From positions 1-6,146 of the forward strand of contig CALKCG010000079.1 of NCBI GenBank assembly GCA_938082915.1: a stretch of DNA of 6,146 bases. Direction: 5' to 3'. Shown in pieces: positions 1-3,813 of the stretch. The notes under the pieces are model-generated. The model searched no databases. It was not told the DNA's origin and was given only the letters and a program-made list of their open reading frames with translations. Position numbers and translations under genes: made by a program. How positions within the stretch are numbered: the first letter of the stretch is position 1; each line of letters begins with the position of its first letter. This stretch comes from an uncultured archaeon. Its GTDB lineage: Archaea > Thermoproteota > CALKCG01 > B24.

Positions 1-1252
1 TCTTAGGTTCAACTGCAAAGTAGACTCTTTCTCCAGCCTTCAGATCCTCCACATACTGGAGTTCGCCCATTATTCTGCAACCATTTTCCAAGTGTATTCT
101 TTTTCCATAAACATTTCTTGCCCTAGACTTCTCCTCCATAAATACTACGCCCGCGTAAATATCCTCAGCTTCCGCCCCCTCTTCAAGCCCCACCTCCTCG
201 GCTACGACTACGCCGCGTATCCTCCCCCTTCTGCCTATTTTAACTCTACCGGCCCTCAGCCCCTCAACTGTGATTATTTCGCCGCCTACATCAACAAATG
301 CTATTGCCTCTATGCGGCGCGCTCTTAGTGCACCGCCGACCTCTATAGATTTGGCATTCAGCCTCTCACCCACTTCAGCAAGCCCACCCACATCTAATTT
401 GCCAGTCAACATTAGATTTCCGCTAACTGTTAATTTGCCGCCTACGTCTATATCGGCGCCATCGGCGTTGCCCATTATCTTAACTGTTCCACCTACATCT
501 ATCTCGCTGAAGGTTATGTCACCATCAACTTTAAGCGTGCCCCCAACGTCGATCCTTCCGCCCTTAGATGGCCCGATTAATCTTACGCTTCCGCCTACGT
601 TGATTAAATTAAAGGTTAAGGGCCTATTTGAGTGAAGTGTACCTCCAACGCCGATTTTATCCGCTTCTCCCCCAGCGACTTCAGCTGTTCCACCTACGCC
701 TAGGACCTTTAATGATATTTCCGCTTCAGAGTGAAATGATCCACCTACGCTGACGCTGTCCGCCTTAACTAAGCCTTTTCCACGGAATGCCCCGCCCACA
801 TCGATCTTTTCAGCTTCAACTTTCCCATATGCTTCAAATGTTCCTCCAACGTCAATATCCCTTGCTTTAGCATCCTCACCGACTTTTAATCTGCTGCCTA
901 CGTTAACCTTCTCAACCGTTAGATTTCCCCTAACGTTGAGGTCCTTATCGACCTTAACATCCACGGCGGATAGATTGCCCTCAACAGTGAGAGATCCATC
1001 GGTAATCCTCACCAATTTACTAATTACAAGGTCTCCATAAATTGTTATCTCACCATCTCTGCCTTTTAATGAAAGGGCGGAGATGCTGCAGTCGAATGTG
1101 CAATCCCCTTCGCAGTGAACTGTTCCAGTGACCGTGGCCCCCCTCCCATCTTTTGCTTTCACAGTACTATCCTCAGAAACATAAAGGTTTCCCTCAACCC
1201 TATCGATTTCGACTATGGAGTTGGGTGGAACTCTAACGCTGCTCAAGTTCAT
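1..1252 (-). CDS. Bactofilin-like beta-solenoid (polymer-forming) protein, 5' part, runs off the left edge
   Basis: The reverse strand is open for 417 codons from an ATG at 1252 (begins MNLSSVRVPPNS) to the window edge, so the C-terminus is missing. Residues 1-117 are beta-rich, with short T/V-G-N/D strands. From residue 118 a motif of the form [I/V]-x-V-G-G-[T/S/A/K] recurs at residues 118, 135, 152, 169, 186, 202, 219, 236, 253, 270, 288, 305 and 322, and as IG at 339: period 17, with one step of 16 and one of 18. This matches one turn of a right-handed beta-helix like that of bactofilins, which self-polymerise without nucleotide into cytoskeletal filaments. I see no signal peptide or membrane segment, so a cytoplasmic structural role is inferred. 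Bactofilins are usually much shorter (about 100-200 residues). A TATA-like box at 1278-1288 leaves almost no leader, supporting this start; the frame upstream reaches a stop near 1417. Three small plus-strand ORFs here are antisense shadows. Membership of the bactofilin family proper is less certain than the fold. Confidence 0.8.
   Translation of the reverse strand, partial: MNLSSVRVPPNSIVEIDRVEGNLYVSEDSTVKAKDGRGATVTGTVHCEGDCTFDCSISALSLKGRDGEITIYGDLVISKLVRITDGSLTVEGNLSAVDVKVDKDLNVRGNLTVEKVNVGSRLKVGEDAKARDIDVGGTFEAYGKVEAEKIDVGGAFRGKGLVKADSVSVGGSFHSEAEISLKVLGVGGTAEVAGGEADKIGVGGTLHSNRPLTFNLINVGGSVRLIGPSKGGRIDVGGTLKVDGDITFSEIDVGGTVKIMGNADGADIDVGGKLTVSGNLMLTGKLDVGGLAEVGERLNAKSIEVGGALRARRIEAIAFVDVGGEIITVEGLRAGRVKIGRRGRIRGVVVAEEVGLEEGAEAEDIYAGVVFMEEKSRARNVYGKRIHLENGCRIMGELQYVEDLKAGERVYFAVEPK
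232..901 (-). repeat. Coding repeat array, about 13 units of 17 codons
   Basis: Within the solenoid gene about thirteen units of roughly 51 bases follow each other. On the plus strand each unit is marked by a variant of CCGCCTACGTC, the complement of the Asp-Val-Gly-Gly codons. The protein motif is well conserved while the bases between motifs are strongly diverged, so this is an old structural repeat held by selection and not a recent tandem duplication. The small departures (one unit of 16, one of 18 codons) are what a beta-helix tolerates at its turns. Confidence 0.8.
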
Positions 1253-1277
1253 TCGCCAACTGAATGTGCTTGGAATG

Positions 1278-1288
1278 TAAATATAAAC
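1278..1288 (-). promoter_or_regulatory. TATA-like box of the solenoid gene
   Basis: On the minus strand the A/T-only run GTTTATATTTA is centred about 31 bases before the ATG at 1252. Archaeal transcription starts about 25 bases past the TATA box, which would leave a leader of only a few bases. No Shine-Dalgarno sequence is seen, consistent with near-leaderless expression. Prediction from sequence only. Confidence 0.45.
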
Positions 1289-1345
1289 ATAAGTCACAAT
1301 AAGAGTGTACACATGATGATCTTTATCGGTATCGGTTAAACACGC

Positions 1346-1704
1346 GTGGAAGGCGTCGCATATACGAATAAATATTAATCGAAAGTTACCTTTGTATTTC
1401 AGTCCCGGAAATAATTAGATACGTTGTTCCTTCCGGAGGAAAGAGTCTGGTGAAGTATTGTAAGCACATTAAGTCTATTAAAACATTACAGTAATGAGAG
1501 AACACAATGTAAAACGATGTTCTCTCCTGCTAAATGTTCCCTTTATACAGCTCAAGCAAACTTCCATAAAACAACACCTTTCAACCATCATTCTTGAAAT
1601 TAAGACAGCATTTCCTAGATCGATCCATGGATCATCCACAGATCTGCACGTTAACGTTAAATCTAATTAAAAATTTTGGTTAAAAATAACTGTGAAACGC
1701 TTCT
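1346..1704. other. Gene-poor intergenic stretch
   Basis: No gene I can support. It holds a 9-bp inverted repeat (1496-1526), a 15-base near-palindrome TTCCTTCCGGAGGAA (1427-1441), and two perfect short palindromes, GATCCATGGATC (1622-1633) and ACGTTAACGT (1648-1657). A plus-strand frame from about 1361 to 1495 is open for some 44 codons and reads, in part, VVPSGGKSLVKYCKHI, but it has no start codon. A 37-codon cysteine-rich minus ORF (1591-1478) has no promoter or ribosome-site support. Base composition is A/T-rich, notably 1655-1740. Confidence 0.5.
1496..1526. repeat. Perfect 9-bp inverted repeat
   Basis: GAGAGAACA at 1496-1504 is perfectly complementary to TGTTCTCTC at 1518-1526, separated by a 13-base A-rich loop. 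It could form a hairpin in RNA or be a dyad protein site. No T-run follows on either strand, so it does not look like a standard terminator. Function unknown. Confidence 0.5.
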
Positions 1705-1713
1705 AAAAAAAAA
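1705..1713 (-). terminator. Nine-T run just past the CxxCH micro-ORF
   Basis: On the minus strand nine consecutive T residues begin four bases after the TGA stop of the 1845-1717 ORF. Archaeal RNA polymerase terminates at such T-runs without needing a hairpin. The placement is one of the main reasons to take the micro-ORF seriously. Confidence 0.5.
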
Positions 1714-1716
1714 CCA

Positions 1717-1845
1717 TCAAAAATAAAGAGAAAATAGGGGGTATTCTACAGGGTAAATCGGGAGAAATCGCCAATCTGAGTCTATGTAAACATATTCGGT
1801 ATGGTCTTCTGACGTGTGACAGCTGGCACATAATAGGGCTGTCAT
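1717..1845 (-). CDS. Possible 42-residue CxxCH small protein
   Basis: A minus-strand ORF runs from an ATG at 1845 to a TGA at 1719-1717. It begins MTALLCASCH, giving a Cys-x-x-Cys-His motif at residues 6-10; the rest is rich in aromatic and acidic residues (TEYVYIDSDWRFLPIYPVEY) and ends in FSLYF. There is no signal peptide, so a c-type haem protein is unlikely; a small zinc-binding knuckle is the better guess. I do not recognise the family. Support comes from the in-frame stop (TAA) seven codons upstream, which leaves this ATG as the start; from a nine-T run immediately after the stop; and from the divergent arrangement with prs, whose start lies 57 bases away. Against it are its short length and having only one Cys pair. 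The GATAAAC stretch about 24 bases before the ATG could serve as a weak promoter. It may also be the front part of a once longer gene. Confidence 0.4.
   Translation of the reverse strand: MTALLCASCHTSEDHTEYVYIDSDWRFLPIYPVEYPLFSLYF
1815..1830. promoter_or_regulatory. 16-base near-perfect palindrome upstream of prs
   Basis: TGTGACAGCTGGCACA reads the same on both strands except at one symmetric pair (14 of 16 positions). Its centre is about 70 bases before the likely prs transcription start. A second, overlapping dyad pairs TGACAGC (1817-1823) with GCTGTCA (1838-1844). The site could be an operator. It also lies inside the micro-ORF, where it encodes the Cys-Ala-Ser-Cys-His stretch, so part of the symmetry could come from the Cys codons. 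Confidence 0.35.
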
Positions 1846-1861
1846 AGGTGGATATAGACAA

Positions 1862-1871
1862 GTTTATCTTA
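1862..1871 (+). promoter_or_regulatory. TATA-like box of prs
   Basis: GTTTATCTTA is centred about 37 bases before the ATG at 1903, so transcription would start near 1892, giving a leader of about ten bases. A second A/T stretch (GATATAGA, about 1850-1857) is a weaker alternative. Confidence 0.4.
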
Positions 1872-1902
1872 GGTTCCACTTCAATTTAGACTGGTGTTAT
1901 CT

Positions 1903-2784
1903 ATGCGTATACTCGGTGGGCCGAGCTCTGTTAGACTCGCAGAAAACATATCTCTAGAGCTTAAAAAGCCTCTTGTTAAAGCTCAATTTAAACGCTTCCC
2001 AGACGGTGAGTTCTACTTTAGACTCTTAGAAGACGTGGAAAACGAGGATGTTTTAATTGTTCAAAGTCTACCTCCGCCTCAAGACCAGCATATACTTGAG
2101 CTTATCTACATGGTTGAAACTTGCAGAGAACTTGAAGCTGGAAAGATCATTGTTTACGCGCCGTACCTAGCCTACAGCCGTCAAGACCGGAGGTATCTGC
2201 CAGGGGAAGCCGTAAGCTCTAGAATACTGGCGGAAATGCTTCAAAGAGCTGGAGCTTCAGAACTTTACACGGTTGACGTACATAATTTAGGGGTTTTAAG
2301 CTACTACCGCATACCAGTCTACAATCTAACAGCTGCAGATGAGATAATGAGGTATTTCCTATCTAAAGGCGTTGAAAAACCCTTAGTCGTAGCGCCGGAT
2401 GATGAAGAAGCCGCCATTAAGAGGGCTGAAATAGCTGCTAAAGCCGCTGAGACAGATTACGATTGGTTTGAGAAGAAGAGGGATAGGTATACGGGTGAAA
2501 TAGTGACGGCTGAAAAAACCTTAAACGTCTCAGGAAGAGACGTGGTGATAATAGATGACATTATAAGTACTGGTGGAACAGCCGCCAATGCCGCTAGAAT
2601 ACTTAAGAAGCAGGGCGCTAGAAGAGTACACGTAGGTGTGACGCACGCTCTACTGGCTGAAAACGCATTGGAACGCTTGAGGGAAGCCGGGGTTGAAGAA
2701 GTCGTAGGGACAGACTCAATACCTGGACCAGTATCGAAGATAACGACAGCACCTATAATCGCTAGAAAACTTAGACAAATGTAG
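1903..2784 (+). CDS. prs: Ribose-phosphate pyrophosphokinase (PRPP synthetase)
   Basis: Transfers pyrophosphate from ATP to ribose 5-phosphate, giving PRPP for purine, pyrimidine, histidine and tryptophan synthesis in the cytoplasm. With the ATG at 1903 it is 293 residues, close to the usual archaeal length. Visible motifs in order: the N-terminal ILGGPSS; FPDGEFYFRL; the ATP-contacting Y-S-R-Q-D-R-R at 91-97; T-V-D-V-H-N around His127, where the family has its conserved His; APDDEEAAIKRA from 164; the flexible catalytic loop F-E-K-K-R-D-R-Y at 189-196, whose K191-x-R193 matches the family's catalytic Lys/Arg; and the PRPP loop VVIIDDIISTGGT at 214-226. All are intact. A GTG nine bases earlier (1894) is in frame, but I prefer the ATG because GGTG at 1893-1896 then forms a ribosome site six bases ahead of it. 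The gene stands alone, with a T-run after its stop. Confidence 0.96.
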   Translation: MRILGGPSSVRLAENISLELKKPLVKAQFKRFPDGEFYFRLLEDVENEDVLIVQSLPPPQDQHILELIYMVETCRELEAGKIIVYAPYLAYSRQDRRYLPGEAVSSRILAEMLQRAGASELYTVDVHNLGVLSYYRIPVYNLTAADEIMRYFLSKGVEKPLVVAPDDEEAAIKRAEIAAKAAETDYDWFEKKRDRYTGEIVTAEKTLNVSGRDVVIIDDIISTGGTAANAARILKKQGARRVHVGVTHALLAENALERLREAGVEEVVGTDSIPGPVSKITTAPIIARKLRQM

Positions 2785-2803
2785 ATAGGCTTAAAATTAT
2801 ACA

Positions 2804-2815
2804 ACGATTTTTTAA
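2804..2815 (+). terminator. T-run terminator after prs
   Basis: Six T residues (2808-2813) follow the prs stop by 23 bases, within an A/T-rich stretch. This fits an archaeal oligo-T terminator. No strong hairpin is present. Confidence 0.35.
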
Positions 2816-2891
2816 CCCTCCCATATAAACCGAATACCACTCCTAAGCACAATGACCTATATAACGATGGAGAATGCTTTATTCCAACATT

Positions 2892-3013
2892 CTAAATAAT
2901 GAATTTCACCGTAGAACCGTCAACCTCTATGAGCTTAGCTTCGAATTGTAACCACTTTCAACGGTGTAAAGTTCTTCAGAAAACGGTGGAGAAACCGTAG
3001 AATCACCTGTCAA
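2892..3013 (-). pseudogene. Frameshifted, truncated winged-helix gene related to the 3661-3407 gene
   Basis: On the minus strand one frame reads SEELYTVESGYNSKL and then meets a stop; another picks up at once with KLIEVDGSTVKFII and stops (TAG, 2894-2892). Joined, they parallel the start of the winged-helix protein at 3661-3407: SEELYTVESGYNSKL against PEELYTEKEYQSPLL, and LIEVDGSTVKFII against LKTLGDSSKLRII. The join falls on a five-base tandem duplication, AGCTT-AGCTT (plus strand, 2932-2941); removing one copy restores the frame exactly. After KFII the similarity ends, so the helix-turn-helix itself is gone. A TATATA at 3031-3036 lies about 20 bases before an in-frame TTG at 3013, so an old near-leaderless promoter may survive. 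The similarity is short, but it holds in order across the frameshift, which makes chance less likely. The rest of the 63-codon ORF beginning at 3118 shows nothing recognisable. Confidence 0.5.
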
Positions 3014-3124
3014 AAAGATGTGTAAAAAGGTATATAGAGCACATGGCATTACTACATCTTGACAGCTAGAAAAGTCAAAATCGATTCGACCCACCATACG
3101 CCTCCAGTTGAGTAACACTATCGC

Positions 3125-3136
3125 AAATCTTATAAC
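3125..3136 (+). promoter_or_regulatory. Possible TATA box of tRNA-Val
   Basis: AAATCTTATAAC lies with its TATAAC about 39 bases before the first base of the tRNA. That would give a 5' leader of roughly 14 bases for RNase P to remove. Weak match, placed mainly by its distance. Confidence 0.3.
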
Positions 3137-3171
3137 TCTGCTTTAGAACTGAATAGATTAGCCTCATCTAA

Positions 3172-3245
3172 GGGCCGGTCGTCTAGTTGGTTAGGATATC
3201 CGCCTGACGCGCGGATGGTCGCAGGTTCAAGTCCTGCCCGGCCCA
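3172..3245 (+). tRNA. tRNA-Val (anticodon GAC)
   Basis: The 74 bases fold into a complete cloverleaf. The acceptor GGGCCGG pairs with CCGGCCC at all seven positions. The D arm is GTCT/GGAT with GG in its loop. The anticodon stem TCCGC/GCGGA closes the loop CTGACGC, giving anticodon GAC, which reads the valine codons GUC and GUU. The variable loop is TGGTC. The T arm GCAGG/CCTGC closes TTCAAGT. The discriminator base is A, as expected for valine, and CCA is not encoded. There is no intron. The gene is intact although a recombinase remnant starts just past its 3' end. Confidence 0.96.
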
Positions 3246-3284
3246 TACCGTTTAGGGTTCAGAACCATAAGTTTTATTGAACGC

Positions 3285-3289
3285 TTTTT
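3285..3289 (+). terminator. Possible T-run terminator after tRNA-Val
   Basis: Five T residues lie 40 bases past the tRNA 3' end, after a four-T run at 3272-3275. A tight dyad GGTTC-A-GAACC (3256-3266) precedes them. Any of these could end the tRNA transcript; the evidence is only their position. Confidence 0.25.
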
Positions 3290-3305
3290 ATTATACTTCA
3301 CTCAT

Positions 3306-3431
3306 ACGAGCGAAGAAATACGGCTGCTGACGAACTCTGATGTGAGGCGTTGCTACAAGAATGTAGCCGACGTTTATCTGAGGAGGCTGGGAAACTTTTG
3401 CGAGGCTTACAAGCTTACTTCTGCTATCTGT
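3306..3431 (+). pseudogene. Remnant of an archaeal tyrosine recombinase (integrase), N-terminal core-binding segment
   Basis: The plus frame here reads LLTNSDVRRCYKNV and then ADVYLRRLGNFCEAYKLT. From memory, archaeal tyrosine recombinases start with a core-binding domain of the form D-x-x-V-R-R-W-Y-x-N-L-A-R-G-S-x-x-T-A-D-V-Y-L-R-R-L-G-x-F-C, so this is a recognisable fragment. It is broken three ways: no start codon is in frame nearby; the family's usual L-A-R-G-S-x-x-T is missing between KN and ADVYL (about eight codons, frame kept); and similarity stops after KLT near 3419, where the sequence becomes the antisense of the winged-helix gene. The catalytic domain (R-H-R-Y) is absent. The frame stays open from 3195, inside the tRNA, to a TAA at 3495-3497. 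Such enzymes integrate plasmids and viruses at tRNA 3' ends, which fits its place beside tRNA-Val. The identification rests on a motif of about 35 residues. Confidence 0.6.
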
Positions 3432-3661
3432 AAAGAAAGTTGGGTCTCATATTCTTTAAGCAGCTTTACTAATGGATTCTTAGGGTTGATCTTGTAAAAG
3501 GTTCGTTTGCTCATCCCCAAAGCGTCTATGACCTCCTTTTTTGTGAAGTCGAAAAGTGAGTTGTCTAGGAAAAAGTCTATTATCCTCAGCTTAGACGAAT
3601 CTCCAAGCGTCTTCAACAATGGTGACTGGTATTCTTTCTCCGTATACAGCTCTTCTGGCAT
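3407..3661 (-). CDS. Short winged-helix DNA-binding protein with an apparent wing deletion
   Basis: Eighty-four residues from an ATG at 3661. Residues 13-34 (SPLLKTLGDSSKLRIIDFFL and on) and 38-57 (DFTKKEVIDALGMSKRTFYK) form the first helix and helix-turn-helix of a small archaeal winged-helix regulator family. In the family as I know it, about 20-25 residues (rest of the recognition helix, then the wing) separate the F-Y-K and the later L-Y-K-I-N-P-x-N-P-L-V. Here F-Y-K at 55-57 is joined directly to INPKNPLVKLL, so the wing appears to be lost by an in-frame deletion, plausibly between two similar Tyr-Lys stretches. The C-terminal helix (LLKEYETQLSLQIAE) remains, and the last residues run into the integrase remnant on the other strand. 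A good TATA box 25 bases upstream gives leaderless expression, so it may still be made. The target is unknown. A broken relative lies left of the tRNA. Confidence 0.65.
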   Translation of the reverse strand: MPEELYTEKEYQSPLLKTLGDSSKLRIIDFFLDNSLFDFTKKEVIDALGMSKRTFYKINPKNPLVKLLKEYETQLSLQIAEVSL

Positions 3662-3680
3662 AGTTGTTTAATTGGATAAA

Positions 3681-3692
3681 AGTATATATTTG
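3681..3692 (-). promoter_or_regulatory. TATA box of the winged-helix gene
   Basis: On the minus strand AAATATATACTT is centred 25 bases before the ATG at 3661, the distance at which archaeal transcription would begin on the start codon itself. No ribosome site is present, in line with a leaderless mRNA. Confidence 0.55.
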
Positions 3693-3763
3693 CTTTATAG
3701 ACTTTCCTGTAGAAGAGGTTGTTGAAGTATCTTGAAATCAAACCAAAAACCCCATGATTTTTA

Positions 3764-3773
3764 TTTATATTTT
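3764..3773 (+). promoter_or_regulatory. TATA box of the sugar kinase gene
   Basis: TTTATATTTT is centred near 3768, so transcription should start near 3794, a few bases before the ribosome site. It lies about 80 bases from the divergent winged-helix promoter. This placement also argues against the longer kinase reading from the ATG at 3754, which would begin upstream of the promoter. Confidence 0.5.
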
Positions 3774-3799
3774 TCCATTTATTTTTAGCGTAGGCTTTT

Positions 3800-3804
3800 G
3801 GAGG
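3800..3804 (+). promoter_or_regulatory. Ribosome binding site deciding the kinase start
   Basis: GGAGG, within GGAGGAG, sits nine bases before the ATG at 3814. It picks that ATG over the in-frame ATG at 3754, whose extra 20 residues (MIFIYIFPFIF and on) are translated A/T-rich promoter DNA. Confidence 0.7.
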
Positions 3805-3813
3805 AGAGTAGGA

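Larger units (their letters stand above)
2785..3124. other. Stretch between prs and the tRNA promoter
   Basis: Apart from the prs T-run and the winged-helix pseudogene, this holds no recognisable gene. A six-base inverted repeat, AGAATG/CATTCT (2871-2893, 11-base loop), overlaps the point where the pseudogene loses similarity. A 33-codon plus-strand ORF (from ATG 2900) is antisense to the pseudogene and has no support. Confidence 0.4.

Noticed and set aside
232..901. Evenly spaced repeats considered as a CRISPR array
   Set aside because: The 51-base units are codons of one open frame, the repeats are imperfect at the DNA level, and there is no leader.
92..1339. Three plus-strand ORFs (92-328, 270-635, 1115-1339)
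   Set aside because: They lie mostly antisense to the solenoid gene; their Pro-Pro-Thr-Ser repeats are only the complement of its Val-Gly-Gly codons.
1478..1591. 37-codon cysteine-rich minus ORF
   Set aside because: No promoter, ribosome site or terminator at the right place, and the cysteines do not form a clear zinc pattern.
2457..2852. 131-codon minus ORF
   Set aside because: Mostly antisense to the well-supported prs gene, with no recognisable domain.
2909..3003. Direct repeat ACCGTAGAA at 2909-2917 and 2995-3003
   Set aside because: Nine bases with diverging flanks; not enough to call a repeat element.
3014..3118. Upstream part of the 63-codon minus ORF (2927-3118)
   Set aside because: No similarity to the winged-helix family or anything else before the SEELYT stretch; it also spans the TATATA that would promote the pseudogene.
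3754..3813. 20-residue hydrophobic N-terminal extension of the kinase, looking like a membrane segment
   Set aside because: It is translation of A/T-rich promoter DNA; the TATA box lies inside it and a good GGAGG site marks the ATG at 3814.
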